Below are positions 25,212 to 33,034 of a stretch of DNA of 42,307 nt, one piece after another. A program made the position numbers and the translations under genes. Within the stretch, counting starts at the first letter, position 1, and every line of letters begins with the position of its first letter. The DNA lies in NCBI GenBank assembly GCA_945946665.1, contig CAMEWO010000020.1, forward strand, positions 1 through 42,307, in the 5' to 3' direction. The DNA is from an uncultured Eubacterium sp. Lineage in GTDB: Bacteria; Bacillota; Clostridia; Lachnospirales; Lachnospiraceae. The notes below the pieces were generated by a model that saw nothing but the letters and a program-made list of their open reading frames with translations, ran no database searches and was not told the origin of the DNA.

Positions 25212-25955
25212 TTATCTTACACCTATAATATCTTTCATCTCTTCAATCATTTTCCAGGAATTTTTTGCTGTATATACACGGTTATTTACTATTATTTCAC
25301 CTAAAGATGATATATAGATTACTTGAGATTCTTTTTCTCTTTGTTCCGTATAAAGCATTACCACTTCATTCCCTATTCTGTTTGAAAAGCCATTTGGTAA
25401 AAATGTAGACAGCTTTCTCTCATATGTATACCTAGATAACACTGAAAGCATATTCACTTTTTCTCCCTCTGTCAAGGGATAATAATCAGTACTATCAATA
25501 TATGTTTCTCCATCAGAAACACCCAGAGTTGAATACGATATCTTTATATCAGTCACATCATCAAATAGAGATGATATAGTCATTGGTCGAAAATATATAC
25601 CAGCACATATAATCATGATAATAAAAATACTATTTATTATGATACGTTTCTTATCAGCTCCCTCAATATCCACTTGATATTTCCGAATAACAAGAAGTAC
25701 AAACCCAATATAAACGATTTCCGCTCTGGAGAAGTTCCAATAACCCAAACATATACCCAACAGTATACATCCTTCTATCATTGTCATGCAGCCATATACT
25801 TTGGTAAAACTATCAGCTAAATTGCACCTTCGTACTAATAAACACATTAAAAATGATTTTTTGCCTGTTATTATCTGATATACGCCTGTTAATAAAAAAA
25901 CTATGGATAGCACCACACCTATTATAAGTGGAAAAGATTCAAAAGATTCATTCAT
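25212..25955 (-). CDS. Unrecognised four-helix membrane protein
   Basis: A 247-residue protein with hydrophobic segments at about 8-29, 55-72, 78-90 and 105-122, then a soluble tail of about 120 residues. That tail has no motif I know; it contains DSTDYYPLTEGEKVNMLSVL and ends in a strand-rich region. It may be exported or cytoplasmic depending on topology. AGGAG precedes the ATG at 25955. No partner is evident: mazG lies downstream at 50 bp and a decayed region upstream. The base composition is a little more AT-rich than its housekeeping neighbours, fitting an accessory gene. Confidence 0.7.
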   Translation of the reverse strand: MNESFESFPLIIGVVLSIVFLLTGVYQIITGKKSFLMCLLVRRCNLADSFTKVYGCMTMIEGCILLGICLGYWNFSRAEIVYIGFVLLVIRKYQVDIEGADKKRIIINSIFIIMIICAGIYFRPMTISSLFDDVTDIKISYSTLGVSDGETYIDSTDYYPLTEGEKVNMLSVLSRYTYERKLSTFLPNGFSNRIGNEVVMLYTEQREKESQVIYISSLGEIIVNNRVYTAKNSWKMIEEMKDIIGVR

Positions 25956-26065
25956 AATTATATATCTCCTCTTTTGCTGCTTATTTTGTAGAGTATAACA
26001 TCAAGAATATTTAACCGCTATCATAGTTCTGTAAACTGTTTGTAAAATTGTGAATACATACATGT

Positions 26066-26109
26066 AAACAAAAAGAAATAGCACCCCACTGTCCAAAGTT
26101 TGGTGCTAT
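26066..26109 (-). terminator. Hairpin terminator after the mosaic pseudogene
   Basis: On the minus strand TAGCACC pairs with GGTGCTA around a 16-base loop and is followed by TTTCTTTTTG. Confidence 0.6.
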
Positions 26110-26174
26110 AACTCATAACATTATTCTGAGGGCAAATCGGAGCCACATCCGATTACCCCTGAGTAAATTGTATA

Positions 26175-26588
26175 CTAAAGAGGCTGGGAAATCAACCTTG
26201 CATATTTATTCTCTGAATCTTGAATAATACTAATCCTACCCTGACTAATGTAGTATTCAATTCTTCTGGCATACCACCAGTCCCCAACTCCAAGTTGCCA
26301 ATGACCAAGAATATCCCCAATCAGTCTGGCTTCCTTTGTTGGAACATTTTTTAACCAAATCACTCCACAACCCAGCATACATACGTACCTCTTCCTGTGA
26401 AAGGATTCTTTCATAAGGTAAAAATCCTGCAAATTCTTCTGCTGATACTGTTCTAATCTGTAAAACATTTGCAAAAGTCTTATAATACTTTGAATATTCC
26501 GCTAATCTTGGCGTATATGACTTTGTATTAACAAAGTCTGCGTTTAACCATCCAGATTTTCTTTTGTAAAAGACTTATCAACAGACAT
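26175..26588 (-). pseudogene. Mosaic pseudogene: nucleotidyltransferase remnant joined to DUF3658-like tail
   Basis: Three reading frames are needed. Frame A starts with an ATG at 26588, overlapping the XRE stop, and reads MSVDKSFTKENLDG before a stop. Frame B resumes with LNADFVNTKSYTPRLAEYS and VLQIRTVSAE. Both match my memory of the two ends of DUF6036/AbiEii-like nucleotidyltransferases that normally follow this XRE type, with the catalytic middle deleted. Frame B then continues EEFAGFLPYERILSQEEVRMY. After an A-run near 26350, frame C reads VPTKEARLIGDILG and VGDWWYARRIEYYI. These last parts resemble the C-terminus of DUF1835/DUF3658 proteins. It is a fused relic of two genes. Family names are from memory. 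Confidence 0.65.
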
Positions 26589-27159
26589 TTCGCACCTCGC
26601 TTTCTACGATATTAAATCGTAAAAATTCAGGTATTGCATTTGCCAGTGCCTTCTCCTTTATACTTTCATCTCCGGTTGCAGCATATGACACAACTATGCT
26701 CGCAGGAAAATATGGTTTTTCAAGTTTTTGAGAACGAATATCATTATAATTTGTGCAAATAGGCAAACTATTTATTCTGGATAAATAGTCAATCATTGCC
26801 AGCAGATATAATGCTTCTCTATACCATCTACGCTCATAAAGCCTCCGTATTTCATCCGTTTCAAGTGTTTCGATAATAAAATCTATATCACCCATGTCCT
26901 TCACATGATGGCAAGTATTACTCTTAAATGTCTCAAAAGAGCATCTGTAATCCGTTCTGTCTGCGCTGTTGTTCTCCAATATTGAATCAACAGTCACTCC
27001 AAGAACCTTAGCAATTTTATATAAAGTTCCAGCTGCACACTTCGCAAGGTCTGCTTTGCCACTACAAATATCTGTGATAGTTGTCATTGCGACCCCGCTT
27101 TCTTTACTTAAGCGATATCTCGACATATTTTCTTTTTCAAGTAAATCGTTTATAATCAT
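26578..27159 (-). CDS. XRE-family regulator, antitoxin-like
   Basis: A 193-residue protein with a Cro/C1 helix-turn-helix at about 1-60 (LLEKENMSRYRLSKESGV, ICSGKADLAKCAAGTLYKIAKVLGVTVDSIL). A C-terminal domain of about 120 residues has RRLYERRWYREALYLLAMIDYLSRI and ends FLRFNIVESEV. Proteins of this design often precede a nucleotidyltransferase toxin-like gene, and the first codons of such a gene overlap its stop. The partner is decayed, so this may be an orphan antitoxin-like regulator. GGAGGG lies upstream of the ATG at 27159. Confidence 0.85.
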   Translation of the reverse strand: MIINDLLEKENMSRYRLSKESGVAMTTITDICSGKADLAKCAAGTLYKIAKVLGVTVDSILENNSADRTDYRCSFETFKSNTCHHVKDMGDIDFIIETLETDEIRRLYERRWYREALYLLAMIDYLSRINSLPICTNYNDIRSQKLEKPYFPASIVVSYAATGDESIKEKALANAIPEFLRFNIVESEVRNVC

Positions 27160-27260
27160 CAGCTTTCCCTCCTTTTTACAGGATATCGGTCAGCCGAACT
27201 AATGTCAATAATATATTATGTACAAAAGCAAGATATGTAATCAACAGTCACTCCACTTTT

Positions 27261-27797
27261 TTATTTATCACTATTCTGTAGTCGCACTAATGTGTATATC
27301 CCAATAATCAGCATTATAACACCTACAACAGCAATTACAGCTGGAACAACAGGATTAATTCTCCCTGCCACAAATACAGAGGTTGGTCCATCATTGCCTC
27401 CAAAGGAAAATGACCAGGATTCCTTGATTAAAAGATAAATTGCACAGAAAACCAATCCCAGACCTACTATGGAGCTGAATAATAACAGTATTATCTTATT
27501 AATCATTTTCCTTCTCTGTATCTTTGCAATATCAAGACTTGCCAGAATACCTGCATCCTCATCAGCATGGGTTTCTTTTTCTACATCATTTTTATCACAT
27601 TTCATAAGTTCTGCCAGACTTACACCCAGAACATCTGCCAGCGGTTCAAGAGTATTAATGTCTGGAAAACCCAGACCTCTCTCCCAACGGCTAACTGCTT
27701 TATCAGTGACATTTAACCGCTTTGCCAATTCTGCCTGTGTAATTTGCTTTTCTTTTCTTAATCTGACAATAAATAATCCTAATTCCTTTACTTCCAT
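27261..27797 (-). CDS. XRE-family regulator with C-terminal membrane segments
   Basis: A 178-residue protein. A helix-turn-helix at about 6-62 (IVRLRKEKQITQAELAKRLNVTDKAVSRWERGLGFPDI, then LEPLADVLGVSLAELM) is followed by a linker. Two hydrophobic segments come next: about 98-118 (IILLLFSSIVGLGLVFCAIYLL) and 150-170. Such membrane-bound HTH proteins are frequent in Lachnospiraceae and often control a nearby transporter or themselves; the target is not visible. AGGAGG precedes the ATG at 27797. The 240 bp upstream (27798-28035) show no further gene. Confidence 0.9.
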   Translation of the reverse strand: MEVKELGLFIVRLRKEKQITQAELAKRLNVTDKAVSRWERGLGFPDINTLEPLADVLGVSLAELMKCDKNDVEKETHADEDAGILASLDIAKIQRRKMINKIILLLFSSIVGLGLVFCAIYLLIKESWSFSFGGNDGPTSVFVAGRINPVVPAVIAVVGVIMLIIGIYTLVRLQNSDK

Positions 27798-28035
27798 TGC
27801 TATGTTCCTCCTGACTTATATATAAAACCTACAAATAAAACATAGCACTAACTATTCATTTTTCATATCAATGAATGCTTTATCCTTAACAATTACCACT
27901 CTACGATTTATTTACCCATGTTATTTGCCGTTTCAGGGTACTGTTTTTTATGTTTTTTTATTTTTAACCCCCTTAATCATAAAACAAAATACCGTTTATC
28001 CTTTCCAACACTGCAGGATTTACATCAATATTAAT

Positions 28036-28419
28036 TTAATGCAGTAATTTTTCTACATCTGCTGCCTTAAGCACTTTCCCCATAGAAACTACTTTCTCAT
28101 TGACAACCAGCGCTGGCATACTCATAATACCATATCCCATGACTTTCTCCATGTCGGTAATGTATTCCACTTCAACAGATAAGCCGGCATTTTTAACTGC
28201 TTCCTTTGTATTCTCGTAGAACTCATGACAAGACTTGCAACCTGCACCAAGCACCTTGATACTTACCACAGATTCTCCCTCACCATTACAGCAACAGCTT
28301 TTTGTTTCAGCATCCGCAGGGTTACTACCACAACAACAGCAGCTTTCTTCTACAGGTTCATTACACACACATGCAGGTTCCTGTTCTTCTTTCTTCTTTC
28401 CAAAATTAAATAATCCCAT
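28036..28419 (-). CDS. Thioredoxin-like protein with cysteine-rich N-terminal extension
   Basis: A 127-residue protein. Residues 53-127 form a small thioredoxin fold of the redox-active-disulfide type (TIGR00412-like). It has VVSIKVLGAGCKSCHEFYENT with a CxxC pair, YGIMSMPALVVNEKVV with the cis-proline, and a closing helix. The first 50 residues are an unusual extension holding nine cysteines, with runs ESCCCCG and KSCCCN, suggesting metal binding. I start at the ATG at 28419, seven bases after GGAGG; the frame is open 19 codons further. It follows a UPF0718-type permease gene by about 80 bp, a known pairing. Confidence 0.88.
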   Translation of the reverse strand: MGLFNFGKKKEEQEPACVCNEPVEESCCCCGSNPADAETKSCCCNGEGESVVSIKVLGAGCKSCHEFYENTKEAVKNAGLSVEVEYITDMEKVMGYGIMSMPALVVNEKVVSMGKVLKAADVEKLLH

Positions 28420-28498
28420 TTCTAAGTCCTCCATAAATTTTTTATTAAAATGCCAACCAGAATATATAAAGTCCAATCAGCATATCATCATATTATTT

Positions 28499-29506
28499 CT
28501 ATACAAGCAAATACTGAAACGCATTGAAGAAATATCCAACAATGATAATTCCAATGGTACAAATTGCAATAAATATTCCTAACAGCTTCGGTTTTACTGC
28601 CTTTTTTAACATAATCATTGATGGCAGGGATAGTGTGGTAACCCCCATCATAAATGAAAGTACAACACCTAATCTTGCACCTTTAGCAAGCAGAGCTTCC
28701 GCAATAGGAATACATCCAAATATATCTGCATACATCGGTACTCCGGCAATCGTGGCAATAATAACTCCAAATGGATTGCCTGTGCCTAATACACTTACAA
28801 TGATTTCTTCCGGTATCCAGTTATGAATAATGGCACCTATGCCAACGCCAACAAGCACATAGGGGGCCACCTTTTTTGCTGTGGATACAACCTGTTCCCA
28901 CGCATATTTCAAGCGGTCTTTTTTTGTAAGTTCTTCTTGTGGAATATCTATGGATTTACCATTCCGGATAAATTTCTCTACCTGATTTTCCAAATGCATT
29001 TTTTCAATTAAAGTTCCGCCTGCAACCGCAATAACAAGACCGACAACCACATACACAATAGCTACCTTCCATCCAAAGATACTCATAAGAAGTACAAGGG
29101 AACCTAAATCCACCATAGGGGAGGATATGAGAAATGAAAATGTAACACCTAAAGGAAGTCCCGCACTTGTAAATCCCATAAATAGTGGTATTGATGAACA
29201 GGAACAGAAAGGCGTTACCGTTCCAAGAAGGGCAGCTATGATGTTTGCCCATATTCCCTTAAATCTGCCTAATATTTTCCTGGTTCTCTCCGGTGGAAAA
29301 TAGCTTTGAATATAGGAAATTATCAAAATCAGAAAGCCCAGCAAAACAAATATTTTTATTGTATCGTAGATAAAAAACTGTATGCTTCCGCCTATCCTGC
29401 TGCCTGTATCAAGTCCGGCTGCCTCCAGTCCTCTGGATATGAGCCTGTTCAGCCATTTCATTCCTAGAATTTCATTCTGGAAAAAATCCCAAATGTATTT
29501 TAACAT
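28499..29506 (-). CDS. UPF0718/DUF318-type permease
   Basis: A 335-residue membrane protein with about eight segments. The family mark is GTVTPFCSCSSIPLFMGFTSAGLPLGVTFSFLISSPMVDLGS in the first half. The mirror motif GVPMYADIFGCIPIAEALLAKG is in the second half, giving an inverted-repeat layout. Related proteins (ArsP and others) export organoarsenicals or other thiol-reactive metals. The FCSC cysteines and the Cys-rich thioredoxin partner support a metal or metalloid substrate, but its identity is unknown. No ArsR regulator adjoins. I start at the ATG at 29506, preceded by AGGAGAGGT. Confidence 0.88.
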   Translation of the reverse strand: MLKYIWDFFQNEILGMKWLNRLISRGLEAAGLDTGSRIGGSIQFFIYDTIKIFVLLGFLILIISYIQSYFPPERTRKILGRFKGIWANIIAALLGTVTPFCSCSSIPLFMGFTSAGLPLGVTFSFLISSPMVDLGSLVLLMSIFGWKVAIVYVVVGLVIAVAGGTLIEKMHLENQVEKFIRNGKSIDIPQEELTKKDRLKYAWEQVVSTAKKVAPYVLVGVGIGAIIHNWIPEEIIVSVLGTGNPFGVIIATIAGVPMYADIFGCIPIAEALLAKGARLGVVLSFMMGVTTLSLPSMIMLKKAVKPKLLGIFIAICTIGIIIVGYFFNAFQYLLV

Positions 29507-29574
29507 GACACCTCTCCTGCACCCGAATGATTTACAAAGTAATCTATGCACTCTCTAATCTCTTCCAACCCTAA

Positions 29575-29623
29575 CCAAATAAAGCAAATCGGAACATGCA
29601 TTTTCTCCCGTTCCGATTTGCTT
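29575..29623 (-). terminator. Terminator between the sugar kinase and the permease gene
   Basis: A 14-bp perfect stem AAGCAAATCGGAAC/GTTCCGATTTGCTT with a 14-base loop. On the minus strand it is followed by TATTTGG, which ends the sugar-kinase transcript. On the plus strand ATTATATT follows. Confidence 0.75.
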
Positions 29624-29652
29624 ATTATATTCCACCAGCCTCGAGCCTTCAC

Positions 29653-30669
29653 TTATCTCTGCACGTCAAAGGACGAATTGTTCATAAGCCTCTTAATCTG
29701 GTCAACACTTGTTATATTAGTATCACCCTTGATTGCATGCTTCATAACAGATGATGCTACAGCAAAGTTAACTGTATCCTGAGGAGACATATCATTCTCC
29801 ATAAGAGCATATATAAGACCTGATGAGAACGCGTCTCCGCCACCAACACGGTCAACAATGTCAAAATCAATAGTCTTGCTCTCATAAGTCTTGCCATCTG
29901 TGTAAAAGAAAGCCTTAAGAGAATTATTGCTTCCTGAGTGAACGTATCTTACTGTTCTTGCAATAGCCTTCATATGATACTGCTCATCAATTGCCTTGAA
30001 TACCCTGTCCATATCCTCAAATGAAGGATCCATGGTAAGTCCATCCTTAACATCTGTTCCATCAGGATTATATACATGAATTGGCTCAATACCAATAAGC
30101 ACATCGACATATGGAAGATATTTGCTGAGAACATCCCTTGCTGTTGAGAATGACCACAATGTACTTCTGAAGTTAGGGTCAAAGCTTACTGTAAGTCCAA
30201 GATTCTTGGCTGCCTTAAGAACTTTGTCCATCATTCTTCTACAGCTGTAGGAAAGGGCTGGTGTAATACCACTTACATGAAGCCAGTCGTAGTCCTTTAA
30301 AATCTCTTCAAAATCAATCCCTCTATAATCATATTCCGCAAATGCAGAACCGGCTCTGTCATAGATAACCGTAGAAGGTCTTACAGATACCCCTTCTTCC
30401 AGATAGTAGATACCCATTCTTCCGTCTGATTTGATAATATGCTTTGTGTGTACATCATTCGCCTTAAGATAATTGATTGCTGATTTACCGATATCCGTAT
30501 TAGGCAACACAGTAAAAAATGAACTGTCCACACCAAGATTTGCCAGTGAAACAGCAACATTTGCCTCCGCTCCGCCGTAGTGAACAACATAATTATTAGT
30601 TGAAACAATCTTCTCATAATTAGGAGGAGATAATCTTAACATTAATTCGCCCATTGCAATAAATTTCAT
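29653..30669 (-). CDS. PfkB-family sugar kinase, probably 2-keto-3-deoxygluconate kinase
   Basis: Phosphorylates a sugar acid, probably 2-keto-3-deoxygluconate from pectin or glucuronate breakdown. The 338 residues show the N-terminal MGELMLRLSPP, the substrate-binding YGGAEANVAVSLANLG (31-46), SFDPNFRSTLW and the ATP/anion-hole motif DRVGGGDAFSSG with the catalytic Asp279. MGELMLRLSP with DPNFRSTLW is typical of KDG kinases rather than fructokinases. The substrate is inferred, as no pathway neighbour is in view. A strong promoter lies 60 bp upstream and a terminator follows, so the gene is monocistronic. Confidence 0.87.
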   Translation of the reverse strand: MKFIAMGELMLRLSPPNYEKIVSTNNYVVHYGGAEANVAVSLANLGVDSSFFTVLPNTDIGKSAINYLKANDVHTKHIIKSDGRMGIYYLEEGVSVRPSTVIYDRAGSAFAEYDYRGIDFEEILKDYDWLHVSGITPALSYSCRRMMDKVLKAAKNLGLTVSFDPNFRSTLWSFSTARDVLSKYLPYVDVLIGIEPIHVYNPDGTDVKDGLTMDPSFEDMDRVFKAIDEQYHMKAIARTVRYVHSGSNNSLKAFFYTDGKTYESKTIDFDIVDRVGGGDAFSSGLIYALMENDMSPQDTVNFAVASSVMKHAIKGDTNITSVDQIKRLMNNSSFDVQR

Positions 30670-30728
30670 ATCTTTATAGCCCTTTCTGGTTTATGTATAC
30701 TTAATTACTAATAGTCTTTAACTATTTT

Positions 30729-30757
30729 ATAATACAACGTACCTGCATAAATTGCAA
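30729..30757 (-). promoter_or_regulatory. Sigma-A promoter of the sugar kinase gene
   Basis: On the minus strand TTGCAA, a 17-bp spacer and TATTAT, about 60 bp before the ATG at 30669. Confidence 0.7.
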
Positions 30758-30810
30758 ATTGTATTTCCCTTTATCCCATTTCCCGCTTACATCCCAGCCA
30801 TAGAAGCGTA

Positions 30811-30839
30811 TTGTCATTTAACGCCAGATATGGTAAAGT
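30811..30839 (+). promoter_or_regulatory. Candidate promoter of the HD-GYP gene
   Basis: TTGTCA, a 17-bp spacer and TAAAGT. A short inverted repeat (ATATGG/CCATAT) overlaps the -10 region and could be an operator. Confidence 0.45.
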
Positions 30840-30882
30840 TCCATATATAGACAGGTTGTACAGGTGATAAACTAGGGGGAAT

Positions 30883-32067
30883 ATGCATATGAATTTTTCT
30901 GAACAGATTATACATGAATATAGAAAAAATGCAGATATATGGTTTGCATTCGTGTGCCGGCTGATGATTGGATTAATGTTACTGGTTGCTTTACTGAATA
31001 TTACCGGTGTTTTTAAGATTGCACCTCTGCCTTTATACTTAACAGCCTTTATTTCCGTTTTTAATTTCATACTTCCCACTCTCTTCTATAACGTTTTAAA
31101 GCTGCATTCTACAAAAATAAGATATTTTATCCTTGCAATTGTAGTTATCCAGTCAGGCCTGCAATATGCCACCCTTTCCTATCACACCATAATTATGTTA
31201 GTTTTTCCGCTTATTATGGCTTGTCTGTATAATGAAAAGAAGTATGTTACATATACCGCTATTCTTACCCTTCCCATGATTGTAATATCACATCTTGCAG
31301 CATTTTATTTAAAGATTGTACCAGATGAGCCATTAGTAACGTTAAAAGGAACTGTTCTATATGGTATTGTGCCAAGAACCATAGAGATATTCGCTGTGAT
31401 AATCTTGTGCTATATCATTTCAGACAGAATAGAAAAACTTGTTAACACACTTGCCTCCAAAAACAAAGAATTATATGAAGACCAGGAGAATCTCATACTG
31501 GCAGTTTCCCAGATTATTGAAAACAAGTCAGAGAATACAGGGCAGCACGTAAAGCGTGTTTCAGAATATACAGAAGTTCTGTGCAAATGTTTAGGTTTCA
31601 ATGATGAAGACAGCTGGAAAATCAGTCTTGCTGCCATGATGCACGATGTTGGCAAGCTTATGATTCCTGAAAGTATTCTTGAAAAACCTGGCAAACTCAC
31701 TGCCGAAGAATTTGAAATAGTCAAGAAACATACACAATACGGAAAACAGATGCTTGAAACCAGCCCTGGAGAATTATTTAAGCTGTCTACAGACGTTGCA
31801 TACGACCACCACGAAAAATGGGATGGTACTGGTTACCGTGGTATCAAGGGAGAAGACATACCTATATGTGCAAGATGCGTAGCTCTTGCTGATGTATTTG
31901 ATGCACTGGTGAGCCGCAGGGCATACAAAGAGCCATGGCCACCGGAAAAGGCCTATGAAGAAATAGTTTCCCAGAGAGGAAAACAGTTTGACCCGGCTGT
32001 TGTAGATGCATTTGTCCAGAATTTCGATAAATTCAAGGATATCATGAAGTGCTATCCGGATACATAA
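30883..32067 (+). CDS. Membrane HD-GYP-type phosphohydrolase with variant GYR motif
   Basis: A 394-residue protein. About six hydrophobic segments fill residues 22-182 and may act as a sensor. A coiled linker (185-215) leads to an HD-GYP domain. Metal-binding residues are present: H222 in TGQHVKRVSEY, H254-D255 in MMHDVGKLMIP, H283 in KKHTQYG, H309-H310 in DHHEKWDGTGY and D337. In the signature DGTGYRG the proline of GYP is replaced by Arg319. HD-GYP enzymes degrade c-di-GMP, and some degrade cGAMP or are inactive; which applies cannot be told. The ATG at 30883 follows AGGGGG closely, and an ATG two codons on is possible. Confidence 0.9.
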   Translation: MHMNFSEQIIHEYRKNADIWFAFVCRLMIGLMLLVALLNITGVFKIAPLPLYLTAFISVFNFILPTLFYNVLKLHSTKIRYFILAIVVIQSGLQYATLSYHTIIMLVFPLIMACLYNEKKYVTYTAILTLPMIVISHLAAFYLKIVPDEPLVTLKGTVLYGIVPRTIEIFAVIILCYIISDRIEKLVNTLASKNKELYEDQENLILAVSQIIENKSENTGQHVKRVSEYTEVLCKCLGFNDEDSWKISLAAMMHDVGKLMIPESILEKPGKLTAEEFEIVKKHTQYGKQMLETSPGELFKLSTDVAYDHHEKWDGTGYRGIKGEDIPICARCVALADVFDALVSRRAYKEPWPPEKAYEEIVSQRGKQFDPAVVDAFVQNFDKFKDIMKCYPDT

Positions 32068-32090
32068 ACAATTATTACTCCATTACTTTG

Positions 32091-32119
32091 TTGAAAAATG
32101 TCGAAATATAATGTATACT
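32091..32119 (+). promoter_or_regulatory. Sigma-A promoter of the small-ORF transcript
   Basis: TTGAAA, a 17-bp spacer and TATACT, giving a leader of about 100 bases before the 51-residue ORF. Confidence 0.6.
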
Positions 32120-32178
32120 TCAAGACAGAGATATGGGTTCGGACATGAAGTATATTCATATATCAGGAGGGTGGCAAA

Positions 32179-32244
32179 TTGATTTTTGACACTCATATCA
32201 TTATTATTTTAGAATGGAGATTACCATGGATAACAATTTTTTAA
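32179..32244 (+). CDS. Candidate 21-residue leader ORF (TTG start)
   Basis: A TTG at 32179 lies eight bases after AGGAGGGTGG, the strongest ribosome-binding sequence in this transcript. It opens a 21-codon frame reading MIFDTHIIIILEWRLPWITIF. The frame ends 19 bases inside the 51-residue ORF in another frame, so ribosomes on it would cross the second start. It is hydrophobic and rich in isoleucine. It could be a leader that controls the next ORF, or a chance frame. Confidence 0.4.
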   Translation: MIFDTHIIIILEWRLPWITIF

Positions 32245-32381
32245 GTATGGACGATTTAGCAGATGTATTTGAGCAGCTGGAATCTATTCCTGATAAAGAG
32301 GTTCCTCTTACAGAGGAAGAGATTGCTTCCCAGAGAAGATATGAGGAAATAATTAAAAAACATAAAGAGGGTCAGGTTTAA
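32226..32381 (+). CDS. Small acidic protein, 51 residues, unknown
   Basis: The ATG at 32226 has GGAG seven bases upstream. The product is soluble and helical in look, with DDLADVFEQLESIPDKEVPLT followed by EEEIASQRRYEEIIKKHKEG. It has no membrane segment and no cysteine. It lies between the HD-GYP gene and queT with its own promoter and a strong terminator, which supports a real transcript. I do not recognise the family. The charged repeats of Glu and Lys suggest a coiled helix that may bind a partner. Confidence 0.65.
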   Translation: MDNNFLSMDDLADVFEQLESIPDKEVPLTEEEIASQRRYEEIIKKHKEGQV

Positions 32382-32419
32382 TTTTTTACAGATTCTTTTA
32401 CATACTTTTCCTCTTACAC

Positions 32420-32484
32420 ATAGCATATTCATTCACTGTTTAAGTAATGCTTGCACACAGTGGATGAATATGCTATTATTTTTC
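32420..32484 (+). terminator. Terminator after the 51-residue ORF
   Basis: A 19-bp stem, ATAGCATATTCATTCACTG against its complement with one mismatch, has a 19-base loop and is followed by TATTTTT. It separates the small ORF from the queT leader. Confidence 0.85.
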
Positions 32485-32485
32485 C

Positions 32486-32528
32486 CAGTCAGTTCGAGAC
32501 CTTCCTGACCTAAAACAAAACTAAAGGA
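32486..32528 (+). ncRNA. Candidate preQ1-I riboswitch upstream of queT
   Basis: A 5-bp stem GTCAG/CTGAC closes a 12-base loop TTCGAGACCTTC. An A-rich tail (CTAAAACAAAACTAAAGG) follows and runs into the queT ribosome-binding site AAAGGAG. Size, loop start TTC, A-rich tail and overlap with the ribosome site match preQ1-I riboswitches, and queT is a known preQ1 regulon gene. The pseudoknot pairs AG in the loop with CT in the tail. Loop details differ from the best-known examples. Confidence 0.6.
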
Positions 32529-32539
32529 GACAATTTAAT

Positions 32540-33034
32540 ATGAAAAACAAAAAGGCTTTATTTATTACACAGGCTGCAGTAATTGCAGCTCTTTATGTGG
32601 TACTGGTAGTGGTTTTTAACTACATAAGCTTCGGACCTGTCCAGTTTCGTGTAGCAGAAGCGCTCACTATCCTGCCATATTTCACCCCTGCTGCCATACC
32701 GGGACTTTTCATCGGATGCATTCTCGCCAATGTTATTGGTGGAGCTGTTATCTGGGATATTATATTTGGCAGTATCGCAACTCTTATCGGCGCAGTATTT
32801 ACCTACCTTTTAAGGAAAAAATCCAAATTCCTTGCACCTCTTCCACCAGTTCTTGCTAATACAATAATAGTTCCATGGGTTTTAAAATACGCTTATGGCG
32901 CAGAAGAAATGGTATGGTTTATGGCAGTTACAGTAGGTATCGGAGAAATTCTTGCCTGTTATGTGCTTGGCATGATTCTTCTGTTTGCCTTAAATAAAGT
33001 AAGACGCCAGGTTTTTGGCGAAGATAATAAATAA
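32540..33034 (+). CDS. queT: QueT-family queuosine precursor transporter
   Basis: Substrate-binding membrane component of an ECF-type importer for a queuosine precursor. The 164 residues have about five hydrophobic segments. Family motifs are AAVIAALYVVLVVVF, FGPVQFRVAEALTILPYFTPAAIPGLFIGCILAN and GDIIFGS-like WDIIFGSIATLIGA. ECF transporters also need shared EcfAA'T energising subunits, which are not in this window. AAAGGAG precedes the ATG at 32540 and lies in the candidate preQ1 riboswitch, so translation is probably shut off when the precursor is plentiful. A bidirectional terminator lies downstream. Confidence 0.93.
   Translation: MKNKKALFITQAAVIAALYVVLVVVFNYISFGPVQFRVAEALTILPYFTPAAIPGLFIGCILANVIGGAVIWDIIFGSIATLIGAVFTYLLRKKSKFLAPLPPVLANTIIVPWVLKYAYGAEEMVWFMAVTVGIGEILACYVLGMILLFALNKVRRQVFGEDNK

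Noticed and set aside
27798-28035. Possible small gene or regulatory RNA between the XRE gene and the thioredoxin-like gene
   Set aside because: The region is AT-rich with T-tracts; I found no frame with a ribosome site and no stable structure.
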